From NCBI GenBank assembly GCA_029717555.1, contig JAMDHS010000040.1:124001-188000 (forward strand): DNA of 64,000 nucleotides, given 5' to 3'. Source of the stretch: Peribolospora baueri. Taxonomy: Eukaryota > Basidiomycota > Peribolosporomycetes > Peribolosporales > Peribolosporaceae. How positions within the stretch are numbered: the first letter of the stretch is position 1; every line of letters starts with the position of its first letter. Below, piece after piece: positions 1 to 12,283 of the stretch. A model generated the notes under the pieces. It saw only the letters and a list, made by a program, of their open reading frames with translations, was not told where the DNA came from and made no database searches. A program made the translations under genes and the position numbers.

Positions 1-37
1 CCGTCTGTCTTCGGCTCCACAATGCGCCAATCCAAAG

Positions 38-2223
38 GCACGGCGTTCTCGACCTCGGTCGGCGCCCAAGCCGTCCATGACGCTAGCTTCCTGGCCCTGC
101 TGACAGAGTTCACGACGGCCATGGCTGTGGAGGCGCTCTGTGGTACAGATGGATCTTTCATCCCGTGAGCCGCCTTTGCGCTTTGATGACATTTTGCTCA
201 TTTGCCACAGGATCTGGGCCATGGTCTAGGGCGGTGCTGATGTGCATGCTCTCCTCAGCTTCATTCACGACGTCGCTCGGCCCCATCCTGGCCAAGTGGA
301 GAGCGCAGCGACTCTTATGAGCCTCCTGGACGGCTCATCGCTTGCAACGCATGTCGCCGACGAAAAGGCGACGCTACTCGGAGAGGACGATGGACACCTC
401 AGGCAGGACCGCTACTCTTTGCGTACGTTCTAGGCACGAGGTTGCCGAAGCCCGCTCATCGCTCATTGCAGGCATCTAAGCTGCTGTTGCCGCCACCGCT
501 CCCACCCCGTCTCTGCGACAAACTTGTAGGCACCGCTGCTCAGTGGATTGGCCCACAGATAGAGGACATCAGGGCGGCGCGTCGGGCCCTGGAGATTGAG
601 ATGAACAGCACGACGGACAATCCGCTCATTGATGCCGAGAGCAACCACTGCGCTCACGGCGGCAACTTTCAGGTAAGAGGAGCGAGGCCCCGGCGGAGGG
701 CGACCAAACTACGAAGTGGGATAGCGGAAGGATGTCAAAGAAAAGGAATCTGAAAATTCGGACGATCCGCTCGGCCGTGGTCCTACGCAGGCCATGTCCG
801 TGACCAACGCCATGGAAAAGGTCAGGTTGGCCCTAGTCCACCTAGGTAAGTCGCGACATAGAGGCGCTCCTTTCGATTCATCTAGCTAAGCCCCTCGCTC
901 CACCGCCGATGACTCGATAGGCAAGCTTACCTTTGCTCAGCTCACGGAACTGATCAATCCGAGCATGAATCGCGGGCTCGCCCCCAACGTGAGCACATGT
1001 CGAGTGGGGCTGACCACGGTTGTCCGGCTGACTCTGCGATGCTCCTGATCGACGGAAACCATCCCTCCTGCTATAGCTGGCTGCCACCGATCCGTCGCTC
1101 AACTATCATGGCAAGGGCGTGGACATTGCCATCGCCGCCGTGACTGCCGAGCGTGAGTGGACCAGTTGTCCGTCTTGGCTAGGAAGGGGGAGACCGCGGG
1201 CTGAACCGGCGGTCGTGTCACTTCGATGCTTTCAGTCGGCTTCCTCGGATCGCCTGTGTCCACTCACGTCCAGAGTGCCGAGATGCATAATCAGGCCGTC
1301 AACTCTCTGGCCCTTATCTCAGCCCGCAAGACAGTCGAAGCCGTCGAGGCGCTTTCAATGGTACGTTTCGCACTTTGAGGATGGCCTGGGTGCGTCTATG
1401 GTCCGCTGACTATCTGCCGACTTTCTCGCACCGTAGATGCTTTCCTGGGCGCTTTACCTGCTTTGCCAAGCCGTTGACCTGCGTGCGCTACAAAAAAGGG
1501 TCTCGACCCAGTTGGAGAGGTACGTGGTCGACTCGGTCAAAGCCCGCTTCGGCGACCTATGGGGCCCGGCCGAAGCCGCCATTGCGGCCGCGAAGGTTTA
1601 CCATCGCCTCGCGAAGCGTCTCGCGGAGACGACCACAATGGACCTCAAGGAGAGAATGGCAGACTCGTGCGCATTCGCGAGCTACGAGCTCTTGGAGAGG
1701 TGAGTTTGGAGCTCTGTCTAGCTGCATTTTCCCCATCGCGCAATGTCCGCTGAAGGTTTGGTCGTCGTGACAGGTGTGAGCAGGGTGCCAAGGCGGGCGC
1801 CAGCGACGCATGGGACGCTGTGACGGCCGCCTTTGCTTGCCGCGACGAGTGGGCCGCGTACGGGGAGCGACTCTTCCTGTCCGAGACAGAGGCTTTGCTC
1901 TCCTCCCCGTGCTCTTGTCACGCTGCGCCGCTGCTCGGCCGCACGCGCACAGTGTACGAGTACGTGCGCAAGGAGCTTGGCGTGCCCGTGCACGGCATGG
2001 AGAATTTCGTGCGCTTCGAGGGCGAGAAGGGGAAGATGCGCACGACGATCGGCGAGCACGTGTCCCGGATCTACGAGGCAAGTCTTTCCTCGACTATGGA
2101 GGGAGCCTTTGTTTTCAGATGTGGGTGACCCTCCACGAACTGATGCTCTGGTGCGTCTCCTTCCCGCAGGCCGTCCGCACAGGTGACCTCTACGGCGTTC
2201 TCGTGAACGTCCTCGCCGCGTAG
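38..2223 (+). CDS. PAL: Phenylalanine ammonia-lyase, 3' part (5' end outside window)
   Basis: Deaminates L-phenylalanine to trans-cinnamate and ammonia in the cytosol; the entry step of phenylpropanoid or phenylalanine-catabolic routes. Ten exons are visible: 38-164, 259-422, 530-672, 791-845, 921-988, 1077-1152, 1236-1360, 1437-1699, 1774-2077 and 2170-2223. The joined reading gives family hallmarks: [68 protein letters not shown] and a C-terminus ending [13 protein letters not shown]. The first visible exon probably starts at 38 after an AAAG acceptor, which would restore the Asn-Gly-Thr motif with the upstream exon. The MIO-forming Ala-Ser-Gly lies upstream of the window and cannot be checked. 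The last intron (2078-2169) has a GCAAGT donor. It could in principle be a histidine or tyrosine ammonia-lyase, but the fungal PAL pattern fits best. A fragment of exon 9 recurs at 21121-21210. Confidence 0.95.
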
Positions 2224-3606
2224 ACCTCTCGCGATCCATCGAGGCGATCGAGCACTTCTATAGCGACCTGGTTCCCTCTTGCGACGATTTAAAGCCGTTG
2301 TTCGCCTACCTTCAGCCCGGACGTTTGCTATTGAGAGGCCTGGTCCGTTCCTCTTTTATTTATTTTACCGGATCCAGGCTCCCTGGTTTCCCGACTGTAC
2401 CGGGATGACCGATTCACTTTATTCGATAAGGCTTCCCTGAGAAGCAGGGTCGTGCTTGAGCTATGATGATAGGCGCTCTAGCAAGGGCACGTTCTCTCTT
2501 GTGTTTATTAGGATGATGGTTGTAATAGCGGATTTGTAAACTCGCCCAGAGGCCTCCTTCTGTCTTAGCGTCGCCGGCGCGCTTTTCAGCCGAGGGTGAC
2601 GCGATGCGCTCCGTCGAGCTCGTTCTCAACGGCGTCGGGGCGCCGAGCCATGAGTGAGAAAGCGAGCGCCATGCCCGTCCAATCAACGACGATTGGAGCA
2701 TGGACGAACTCGGCGTCGGTGCACGAATGCGCCACCACGCTGTCGCTAGCCACATTCCTGCGTGCGTCACTGTGCGCGAGAGCACGGGCGGGCGCGGACG
2801 GACGCGGGCGGGAAAATTCCGCGGAGGAACTGGTGGAACGGGACGGGGAATGCTGCCGTTTGGCGAGCAGGTTCACGGCTTGGCGGGAGCATGTAGCTTA
2901 AAGCGTACCGTAGCGCACGGAGGAGCCGGCGTCGTCTTCGTTCGGCTGGAGTGATGCACGGACGTGACTAACTTAGTCCCTCTTCACGAGAGAACGTGTG
3001 GGCCCATACATAGCCCCGTCCGCCCCCCGGGTTGTCCGATGCCGCGGACGACGCCTTCACGCCACAATCGGAAAATCCGTTCCAAGACGCAGGACAGGCC
3101 GGCGCGCTTCCCCGCTCGGTAAGAGCGGGGGCTCAATGACACCGTTCCGATCGAGCGGCTCTTAGCGGAAAGGACCGCCCTACCCGTCGCCGCGTTTGCC
3201 GACGGTTTCGGCCCCAACGCAGTACGAGCTAGTGAAGCTCAGACGTTCAGGCCGAGGTCACAACACAGGAGATGCTCCAGGGCGACGGCACTCCATGAAG
3301 ATTCTCGGTGACGCATCCGGGCAGGCATAGATTACTGAAAGGGAGATACACAACTGAAAAGGGAGATACACAACCGGAAGACAAGCCATTGGCCGCAGCT
3401 CTGGCCCTTACAGGACACGAACATTACAGATGGCGCGAGGTCACTCGGGGTCGCGAGGACAAAAAGAGGAAGGAAAGGACGAGACGGAGGACGGCGACGA
3501 GGAGGGGAATCGAGGCTTCGAAACGCGAACGCCTTGCAAGTGTTCGTCTGTCCGAGGCCGTCTGAGAAGAAAGCGCAGAGTGGACGTTGGTGGTATGTGC
3601 CCGCTC
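2224..3606. other. Intergenic region, tail-to-tail between PAL and the membrane protein gene
   Basis: No supported gene. It holds the 3' flanks of both neighbours, which converge here. A hairpin at 3110-3130 has an 8-base perfect stem (CCCCGCTC/GAGCGGGG) and a 5-base loop. A short tandem duplication of a roughly 19-base unit (CTGAAAGGGAGATACACAA) lies near 3335-3373. Open frames here look compositional rather than coding. Confidence 0.5.
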
Positions 3607-5077
3607 CTACTTTTTCCCATTGTCATAGTGGTACTCGACGCTTTGGAAGACGACGGGTGCCCGTGTCGATGGACCAACGCGACCGGCTCCAGCGGCGGGC
3701 ATGGAGTGAGAATTGGCGAAAGGCGTCGGATCCAGAGGGCCTCTCGTCCTGCCATCCTCCAGGTATTCGCGCTCTTCGAATTCCTTTTTGGTTGAGAGCT
3801 CGTCGGCGGGACTATACAACGACCCCGAGGTGCTGTAGTTGTCGGGCAAGGCGACTCGCGCCTTGAGCTCGAGCTCCTCGTCGGGAATCCGCGCGCCGCG
3901 GGTGCCGTTGCCCTTGATGATCGCGGGCCGGTTGCTGTCGATGGAGTTGTGGAAAGGGCCCAGCTTGGACATCTGAAGTATCCCAGGGCTTAACGGCTGA
4001 CGAGGGCTGGAGCAGGAGCCACGTGGATACCCAGCAAATCCCCCAGCGCTTGCCGTCGCATGAGGGCTGGAGCCGGAGCCCTGTAGATGCCCGCCCTTTT
4101 GCGTGGGCAGCTTTGGCTGGTCGGCCGACAGCTTCAAACCGCGAAAAACACGGCCAGCCATGGACGCGGTGAGCGCCAGGTTTGGAATGGTGAACATGCT
4201 TCGTATGACTGGATTCAGGGACGTGCTGGCGATGAGGCTAAAGGTAATGACGTTGGAGGCAATGGTGGCAAAGTAGTACGCCATGCCGCCCTCCATGATC
4301 TCCCTGGTCATCGCCGGCATGTCTCTGCGGGTGGTGAGCTGGCGGATCCACCGGAACGGGTTCCAGGAGCCCGTCACGTTGTGGAATAGCTTGGCGGAGA
4401 CGGCGAGCCAGACGAACGTGTCGTTCAGGGCGGTCAAGCCTGGGGCAGCGGAGGCGTACCCTTTGGCCACGACGTTGACGCAGTGCCCCGTGTTGGCTAC
4501 GCTGCCGCCCTGGACAGCGAAAACGACGAGGAGGCCGCCGGCGAGAGTGCCGAGCCATAGAAGCCCGAAGACGATGATCACCCATTTTCGATGGCCGTAC
4601 ACCGCCACTGTGCGCAGGTAGAAAATGGCGGACGTGGACGGGGAAGCGAAAGCGTAAGCAATGGTGATCGCCCGCGACGCCGCCAAGCAGGAGCTGACGG
4701 CCGTGGCTTGGAAGACGAAGGACGTGATGATGTAGGCGAAGACGGATATCCTGCACGGAGAATGGATAGGTTTCGGTGAGCCCGCGGCCGAGACTGCAGA
4801 AGCTACCGCCTCGCAGTCAGAAGGCTTTTCCCCGCCCGTGCGCGCGGTCGATTTCCCACCTGGAAATGAAATAGGCCACGGTGGGGAGGCCAATGCGATG
4901 CTTGAACAGCAGTCGATAGTCTTCGTTGAGCGTCAGCAGGACGTCCCACGCATAGGCGCCCATAGTAGCGGCATAGAGCAGCTGGGAGACGACAAAAGTC
5001 TGGCCGATCTCCGGCGGGAGCCAGACCAGCGGGTCATAGTCGGGAATGAAAGGATAAGAAGGAGGCTCTTGGGACAT
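3607..5077 (-). CDS. Seven-helix membrane protein of the basidiomycete DUF6533-like family
   Basis: Predicted integral membrane protein of 453 residues; function unknown, possibly receptor-like. Two exons, 5077-4860 and 4750-3607, joined by a 109-base intron with AG|GTGGGA donor and GTGCAG acceptor. The N-terminal part resembles the DUF6533 entry segment (AYAWDVLLTLNEDYRLLFKH). Hydrophobic helices follow: FAYIITSFVFQA, a Ser/Ala-rich helix before FYLRTVAVYG, WVIIVFGLLWLGTLAGGLLV, FVWLAVSAKLF, and YYFATIASNVITFSLIAS with the RSMFTIPNLAL segment. The last ~170 residues are a polar, Pro/Ser/Gly-rich cytoplasmic-type tail, usual for this family. The start ATG at 5077 was chosen because the upstream extension in the same frame is low-complexity. 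It is divergent from the GMC oxidoreductase gene. A second member of the same broad family lies at 50.7-53.2 kb. Confidence 0.85.
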
Positions 5078-5760
5078 GATCCAAACGGGGTGGCGGGCAG
5101 TAACGAGCGGCGCTTTGAGGGAAAGAGAGGATGGTGGAAAGGGGGCGGGGGGGGCGAGGTTGAGACGTCCCAACCAGAGAAATCTTGTCCCTCTCCCGCT
5201 GCGCGCCTCGTCCTACGACAGACTATATACGGCAGGAGCAGCCTCGGACAACGTCCAGTCCTGGCGGCAGCGGGGACGGAGTTGCTTAGGCTGTGAAAGA
5301 AGTGTCCGTGCACAGACGTACGATTTCGAGGTCTCGCCTTTTCCGTGCGATGTCATTGCGCGATACGGTCCTGTCGGCTTTGTGGGACCTCACTCTGTCC
5401 TTTTGCTAGCGTCTTACGTTGGCCAATAGCGGCATTTCCATGCCGCCCTAACATAGTCACATTCTCAGACGAACGCCCCGCGACTTGCCGGCGGCCGAAG
5501 TGGAGCGACGCGTTTGTGGGATCCGCTCGGACGCTAACGGCCCCTTCAAGAGTCGGCGCACAGATACAGACGCATACTGTGCTGCGCATGCCTCCGAGAA
5601 CGCCGCCGGAGTCGGCCCCAGCGTCGCCGGCACTTTTATTAAAGACATTGGCGGCCCAGCCGTCGCCTGATACACGACGAGGTCGGCAGCTGGAAACGAC
5701 GCTCCACTTGAACCACACTCCGAACTCGATTCGCCTCATCCTTACCCGACAGCCACGACC
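5078..5760. promoter_or_regulatory. Shared divergent upstream region of the membrane protein and the GMC oxidoreductase
   Basis: 683 bases separate two start codons that point away from each other, so both promoters must lie here. A C/G-homopolymeric stretch near 5130-5155 is a likely core or UTR pyrimidine tract of the left gene. The 101-base inverted-repeat copy A lies at 5368-5468. No defined operator was recognised. Confidence 0.6.
5368..5468 (+). repeat. Inverted repeat copy A (partner at 12018-12117)
   Basis: Reads inward from GTCCTGTCGGCT to ACATTCTCAG. Its reverse complement recurs at 12018-12117 with about 86% identity, including a shared 26-base block around ACGTTGGCCAATAGCGGC and one single-base indel. 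The pair faces inward and brackets the GMC oxidoreductase and carboxylesterase genes. The core contains CCAAT read directly (GGCCAATAG). Confidence 0.85.
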
Positions 5761-8445
5761 ATGAACACGAGCGCTCTGACCAAGTTGGAGCAGTACGATG
5801 TGATCGTAGTGGGGGGTGGGTGGACTCGGACGTCTCATGGCGAAGGGCCGCTCGACCGCGGCTCCCCCGATGCAGGCGTTGGTCCCTTTTCTGATCTCTT
5901 CTCTCGTTCTTCTCGGAATGCCCAGGCGGTTCCGCGGGCTCCGTCGTCGCCGGACGCGTGAGCGAAGATCCAAACGTGAAGGTCCTCCTCATAGAGGCCG
6001 GCAAGGAGTCAGTCCAAGCTGAAACGTTGGGCGGGGCGGGCGAGATAGAGAGAAGCGAGGAAGGCTCGGCTCGGACGGCCATGAATAGCCTCTTTCATGA
6101 CGCGCTGAACTTCTGCCTTTCTGGCGTTCTCTCCCTTCTAGCAACGCTGGAGACCCTGCGGTTCGACACCCCATTCAATACCTCTCACTGCTCACGTCTG
6201 AAAAGGTCAAGTTTTACTTGTCCGAGCCGGCGCATGGAGCGAAGGGGAGGACGATCGCCATTCCTCAGGCCAACGTGCTCGGGGGAGGGTCGAGCGTGAA
6301 TTTTCAAATGTGAGCCGCACTCTCGTCAGTGTGACCCACGTCGCCGCCGCAGCAGCCCCATGGATCGGTCGCCCATACCTAGACCCACTTCCATCCTCGT
6401 ACAGGTTCTCTCACGGTTCAGCTTCCGACTATGATGCATGGGGCGCGCTCGGCAACGAGGGATGGTCATTCAAAGACCTGCATAAGTACCTGCTCAAGGT
6501 GAGTTGTTTGAAAATGAGGATGTCCTGCTTTGGGCCTGCGAATAATCACGTTGTCCCCACCTGTCGATCAGTGCGAGAACTACCAAGAAGAGGACACCGT
6601 CCCTGGCGCGCACGGCAAAGGCGGCCCGATCAACGTCTCATTCGGACGCCATTTCCTTCCTAAGGCCCGTCTCCAACCAGATGCCTTCCTCGAAGCCGCC
6701 GAAAAGGTCGGCATCCCCAAAGTGGCCGACCTGCATGATTTTCACACCGGCCACGGCGCTTCCAACTGGCCCAAGAGCGTCGACGGCATCAAGGGCACTC
6801 GCTCGGATGCTGCATCGGCATATCTCGGCAAGCGCGACAATCTCGAGGTGGTCACCGGCGTCAAAGTGACCAAGGTGAACATCGACCCTGTCACCAAGAC
6901 GGCGACGGGTGTGAATATCGCTCTGTCTACGGACCTCTCCCAGTCTCGCTCCGTCTCTGCACGCCAGGTCGTCCTCTCCGCCGGTGCTTTCGGCTCCGCA
7001 CAGCTTCTTCAGGTATCCGGCGTGGGCGACAAGTCCGTCCTCTCCGCCGCCGGGGTTGAGACCCTCGTCGATCTGCCCGGCGTTGGCAAAAACTACCAAG
7101 ACCACACCCTCCTCTGTCTGGTTTTCCGCGTCGAGCCGAGCGTCTACTATTCGCATGACGGAGTGGCCTTTGGCTTTGACGCCGATGCCATCAAAGCCGC
7201 CCAGGAGGAGTTTGAGCTCAAGGCGAGCGGGCCCCTTGCGACCAACTCGATCGATGTCGGCATCAAGCTGCGCCCGACGGAGGAGGAGGCCAGACAAATC
7301 CCCAATTTCTACGAGAACTGGAAACGGGACTTTTCGGAGAAGAAGGATAAACCGCTCCTCTTCCTCGGACATATGGTGAGCCCAAGTGTGGGGGACGGGA
7401 GTGCGCGCCGGAGGACCTTTCGCTCAGCACATCCATGCTCGTTCTGGCTCTAGTCTGGCTTCCTGGGCGATCCATCCATCTTTGCTCCTGGGCACTACAT
7501 GACCTTCGGCCTGGGTATTCAGTATCCCTACTCGCGCGGAAGAGTCCTCATCAAGTCCGGCGACGTTTCGGAACCTCCCGTCCTAAAGGATGGCTACGCC
7601 ACGGACGATGCCGACATTCGTCCTTACATCTGGGGATACAAGAAGGCGCGTGAGCTGGCGCGCAGGATGAGAGGCTACAGGGGAGAGTATGAAAAGTCTC
7701 ACCCAGCGCTCAGCGAGAGATCAGCGGCAAGGTTGACGCACCTTGACCAGAACATCGAGGTCTCCGAGGATCTAAAATACAGCCAAGAGGACGACAAGAC
7801 GATCGAAGTGCGTGAACTTGCGTGTAATTGTGTCGAGAAGCGACGACGAGAATGCCTCGCTCACTGCTGCCGTCTTTCGGCATTTGGTTGGTCAACGACG
7901 CGGTCCCTTGCTCTTCTTCGGCAGGAGTGGACACGCGCCAGCATTGGAACAGCCTGGCACCCCATGGGCACTGCGTCCATGAAGCCTCGCGAAGACGGCG
8001 GCGTCGTGGACTCGTCGCTCAGTGTGTACGGAGTGAAGAATCTCAAGGTTGTCGGTAAGTGATTGGTGATCGGTGAAGCTCCCGTAGACGTGGCTGGACT
8101 CTCAACATTTCTGTCTTTCCCGTCGAGTAGATCTGTCAATCGCGCCTCTGGTGAGCTCAGCGGCGCGCGGTCGAGTTGCGAACGGATCGACGATGGCTCA
8201 TGTGCTTCCTTTCGCTCGCGCAGATGGTCGGCGCCAACACCAATTCGACGGCCTTGGCGATGTGAGCTGTTTTTCGTTCTCGTTCACACGGCCTTCCGGT
8301 CGGCAGGATCGTCCGTCATCTTCCGTTTGTTCTTATCGCTTTATCGCTGACGCTACTTCCTATGGCGGGCTCGCAATTGCCGTCGGTTCGCTTGTCCAGC
8401 GGCGAGAAGGGCGCAGACCTCGTTCGCGCGGCTTTGGCATCTTGA
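5761..8445 (+). CDS. GMC-family FAD oxidoreductase (alcohol or aryl-alcohol oxidase/dehydrogenase-like)
   Basis: Flavoenzyme that would oxidise an alcohol to an aldehyde or ketone; the substrate is not predictable. Ten exons: 5761-5815, 5926-6007, 6142-6309, 6405-6498, 6572-7375, 7454-7807, 7925-8054, 8131-8150, 8224-8261 and 8400-8445. They give 596 residues, the usual GMC length. It opens with the dinucleotide-binding motif DVIVVGGGSAGSVVAGR and then LLIEAG. The first GMC signature region has VLGGGSSVNFQM, followed by GSASDYDAW. The second signature is SAGAFGSAQLLQVSGVG. The active-site histidine is in HPMGTASM (about residue 531) and the partner Asn in VGANTNSTALAIGE (about 574). There is no signal peptide, so it is probably intracellular or peroxisomal. 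The eighth exon has only 20 bases. It heads away from the membrane protein gene and is followed by the esterase on the same strand. Confidence 0.93.
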
Positions 8446-9530
8446 ACGGCGCCGGCGGAAAGGATCCCATGGAACTTTTAATCAGTCTACCAGCTCCTTT
8501 TTTTTTGCTCCTCGGAGGCCTTTTCCTGCGCCTCTTGTATGGCATTAATCTAGGCCCGCTTTGTCTTTATTGCGCGTGGAAAGTGTTGTCCAAGCTCCCG
8601 GCAGATTTGCGTCCGTGATGAGCATGAAAGACGCAGCGGGATGGCTGTCTGTCGGGCGAAAAGTTTGCAAATCTGGCTTGTGGATCAAAGACACTGTTCC
8701 TGTCGAGGACAACGATGAGTTGTGGGGAGGGTAATGAACGTGCGCAGCAGCCAGTCACAGAACGTGAGGAGGTTGCGAGACTACCTGCAAGTGCATCGAT
8801 GCGGCTTGGCGAAGCGCAGCGGATCCTGTCGCGAGCACGCACGGTGGGTGCAAGTCCGCGCGCTGGGAGACCTCTGACATGCCGCTCCATGGTCCGAGGC
8901 GGCACGCCGTCTGTGTCGTCGTTCTGCATCCCTGTACGACTGCCCGTTTGCGTTATCTGCGCCGGCTCGAGGAAAGGATGAAAATGACATGGAACCGTGT
9001 GACTAGTCGAACTAGCTGGATTCGCCATCCCGCGCCAGGCTCGGCCCGTGGTTCGCATCTAAACGGTGCGCCCACCCAACGGCCGACGCTAAAGAGCGCA
9101 CTGGCGACGATCTGCGCCGCTCGTCTAATCAGAATTAAAATTCAGATCAAAATTCAAATTATAAGAAAAAACTGAAGAAAACATGGGATATAATATTTGG
9201 TAGTTGTCCCGTCTCGGACGGACGGACGACGAACGCAGTGACTGACTTTGTTGCTTCCCCAGCGCCACCCGCCCAGCGTCGGTTAGGATGTGGCTGGATA
9301 GACTGACAAGGCTCTCTCCCTCTCTCTCTCTGTGTGTGTCTCATCTCTCTCGGTATTCAAATGCGGATCCGGCAAACGGCCCGCCATGCAATCATCCTGT
9401 TCGCCCTCCATTCTCTCACACATCACTCGTTCGAACCGTAAACCTTCGTTTGCACTCAGTCGCTCCTTTTTCTCCCTTGAACCACCGCATTGTACGCTGT
9501 CCGCATTCGATCACGGGCTGGCAGCCGAGC
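8446..9530. other. Intergenic region between GMC oxidoreductase and carboxylesterase
   Basis: No supported gene. It holds the 3' flank of the oxidoreductase (T-run near 8498-8507) and the promoter of the esterase. An AT-rich island at about 9127-9176 stands out in GC-rich surroundings, and a CT-dinucleotide tract lies at about 9308-9340, some 190 bases upstream of the esterase start. Confidence 0.5.
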
Positions 9531-11682
9531 ATGCGATGGTCGACGACCACCTCGACAGCGGTGGCTCTTGCCCTGGGCCTCCTTCAATCTACCCTGCCCT
9601 TCGTGGTCAGAGCGGCCGCACCGACCGTCTCGCTGAATTATACGACCGTCACTGGCGTCTACGGCGCCAGCTATGACCAGGATTGGTGTAAGCAATCGAG
9701 CGCACCGTCCCCAGCTCGCCCATGTACGTCGCGGGGTGCTCAACAACTGACTGATCGGATTTGCCTGTCGCCGAATACGCAGTCCTCGGCATTCCGTATG
9801 TCCATCCACCCGTCGGCCAACTTCGCTTCGCGGCGCCGTCGCCGATTGATGCCACCAGGGCGGGGCCGACCACAGCGACTGCCTATGGACCGGCTTGTCC
9901 TCAGAATTTCTTTCTGGGCGCGGAGCCCTCTCTGGTGCGGTGGCTTTTGCAGTCTCGCCCGCGTTATCCTGGCACGGCGGGCAGCAGGATGGACACATGG
10001 ATCGATGGGCTGACCTGTTGTTTCCTCTCGTTTCGTGTTTCCAGGACCTCAGCAACATGAGCGAGGACTGTCTCTACTTGAACATCCTCCGTCCGTCCAA
10101 CCTGAACAGCAGTAGCCTCCTCCCTGTCATGGTCTGGATTCACGGCGGATCGTTCCAAGAGGGCGGATCTCATGAGAGCAGTGCGTGTTCGCTCTCTAGA
10201 CTTGCGCTATTTCAAAGCACATCTGGCACCTGGCCTGACCGGTGACGCTTTCCATTCAGGGTTCAACGGCACTGACCTCGTCCATCGGTCCACGAGCTTT
10301 GGCACGCCCATGATCTTCGTCTCCTTCCAATACCGCCTTGGCGCGCTCGGGTTCGCCTCGTCGCCATTGTTCGCCCAGCAGGGCTTGCTCAACCTCGGCC
10401 TACGCGACCAGCGCGAGGCACTCTACTGGATCCAACGTCACATCAAGGCCTTTGGCGGGGACCCGAAGCGCATCACGCTCGCCGGCGAGAGCGCGGGTGC
10501 CATCTCCGTGCAGCACCATCAGGCGTGGTACGGGGGCAAGAACGAGAGCTTGTTCCAAGCGGCAATCCTCGAGAGCGGGACCGAGACGTTCTTCCAGGTC
10601 AAGCCTTACAACGACCAACAGGTCTACAACGCCACGCAGCAAATCGTCGATGACGTCGGCTGTGGGAACGCCAAGGACACGCTCTCCTGCCTACGCCAGG
10701 TGAACACGGCCACGCTGCAGAGTTACACGCTGCCTTACTCAGTGCCCAACCTGGACGCCGGCCTCAACAGTCAGTTTCCTTTCAAGCCCGTCATCGACGG
10801 AACTTTTCTGGTCAACTATCCTGTTGTGGCTGTCCTCGAGAACAAGCTCGTTGATGTTCCCACCATCGTAGGCCAAAACACTGACGAAGGCACCCTGTTC
10901 GTCAACCCCGCCGCGAACACTTCGGTCGAGTTTGTCAATTATGTCAAGTCCGTCGGCAACTTTACCGACCAAGAGATTTCGGACATTGAAAAATACTATC
11001 CAGATAACCCCGCTGATGGCTCTCCTTTTGGCACCGGCAACGACACATTTGGCCTCGGCTTTGAGTTTAAGCGGTGAGTGCTTATGATTGGCTTGAGCTT
11101 GCAAAGCAGTGCCGAGGTCGAGGGCGGCCCTGAAACGATACTGACGCACCGTCGCCTGTGCATTTCGACAAAACTCCTGGCGAGCCCAGTCTGGCCGCCT
11201 TTGCCACAGACATGTTCATCACGTCGCAGCGCCGGCTCCTACTCGAGTCCCAGTCGGCCGCGGGCAGGGCCAACATCTGGTCCTATCGCTTCGACCAACC
11301 CGAGCCCTGCGCCCCTCCTTACACCGGCGTCATGCACACGTACGAGCTTCCGTACGTCTTCGACCGTCCCTTCCAAGTCGACAGCCAGAGCGTCGCGATC
11401 CCGTGCACCGAGCCGGCGGCGCTGACACTGGCACAGCAGAACCTCTCCGACATTGCCAGCTTTTTCTGGGTTTCTTTCGTCGTGTCTCACAAGCCCCTGC
11501 CCTTCAACTGGACCTCAGGCGCCTGGCCCGCTTGGACGGCCAAGGCTCCGGTCAACTTTGTCTTCCAGGCGGTCAACGCGTCAGCCGGCCGGGGCCCCCA
11601 CGTCGAACAGGACAATTTCCGACAAGGACAGGTCAACTATTTGATGAACCTCACCGCGGTCGCAACCGGTGCTCCGAACTGA
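9531..11682 (+). CDS. Secreted type-B carboxylesterase/lipase
   Basis: Serine ester hydrolase, probably secreted. Five exons (9531-9687, 9783-9934, 10045-10180, 10260-11073, 11190-11682) give 583 residues, normal for the family. The first ~30 residues form a signal peptide with a hydrophobic core and an Ala-rich end. Family landmarks in order: [26 protein letters not shown], the oxyanion segment [20 protein letters not shown] and [18 protein letters not shown]. The nucleophile elbow is AGESAGA (Ser about 226), the acid is in NTDEGT (Glu about 358) and the histidine is in [10 protein letters not shown] (about 469), so the triad is complete. Several N-x-S/T sites fit secretion. It could release acyl groups from esters made by the nearby acyltransferase, or act on external lipids. 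It lies inside the inverted-repeat pair. Confidence 0.95.
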
Positions 11683-12017
11683 CAAAATAATGCTTCTTTG
11701 CCGTGTATATACTGGACTCCGACGGAGCCTGTTCATCCGTACCTCTGTCCCTATGAGGAAACGATGGGACGACCACGTTCGCTACCTTTTCAAAAGCCGC
11801 TGTTGTAGCCGTGACGATGACGTTGCGCTTGGAACGTTCGACGGCATTCCAGCCTAGGCAGTTGGCACAGGAGCGGAAACGACCTTGGAAATGCGGTCCA
11901 AAGTCGTCGCTGATTCAACGCTGCGCGAATGAGTGGAGGCCATTGGACGCTGAGCTACAGGGAGGGCGGGCGTACGACATACGCCCGCCGGCAAGTGACG
12001 AAGGCGTTAAGTAAATC

Positions 12018-12117
12018 CTGAGAATGTAACTATGTTAGGGCGGATGGAAATGCCGCTATTGGCCAACGTGAGACGCTGATAAAAGGCGAGCTCGAGATTC
12101 CACAGAGCCGACAGGAC
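12018..12117 (-). repeat. Inverted repeat copy B (partner at 5368-5468)
   Basis: On the minus strand this reads GTCCTGTCGGCT to ACATTCTCAG, matching copy A with about 86% identity. Together they form inward-facing ends of a 6.75-kb interval that contains the oxidoreductase and esterase genes. Confidence 0.85.
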
Positions 12118-12239
12118 GGTATTAACACGAGAAATGCGGCAGTGCGCCAGCGGCACTGAAGCTCCATGCTATGGGAACTGCATTGCTTCGACCTAGAGGC
12201 GACGAGCGCTCGGCCCGAGTTTCCACGATGCGCGTTTGG

Positions 12240-12283
12240 AAATGAAATGAAATAAAATAAAATAAAATAAAGTAAATAAAAAG
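12240..12283. repeat. AAAAT-type A-rich microsatellite
   Basis: Alternating GAAAT and AAAAT units followed by GTAAATAAAAAGC. It is an A-rich simple repeat in a GC-rich background, directly beside inverted-repeat copy B, as often seen at the tail of inserted sequence. No target-site duplication was recognised. Confidence 0.7.

Noticed and set aside
1-37. Reading PAL from base 1 of the window
   Set aside because: The frame is open, but it would give Ser-Lys-Gly-Thr where PAL has the conserved Asn-Gly-Thr; an AAAG acceptor at 37 explains this better, so 1-37 is taken as intron tail.
2586-2901. Overlapping frames of about 100 codons on both strands downstream of PAL
   Set aside because: Mutually antisense, no family resemblance, and located in the 3' flank of PAL.
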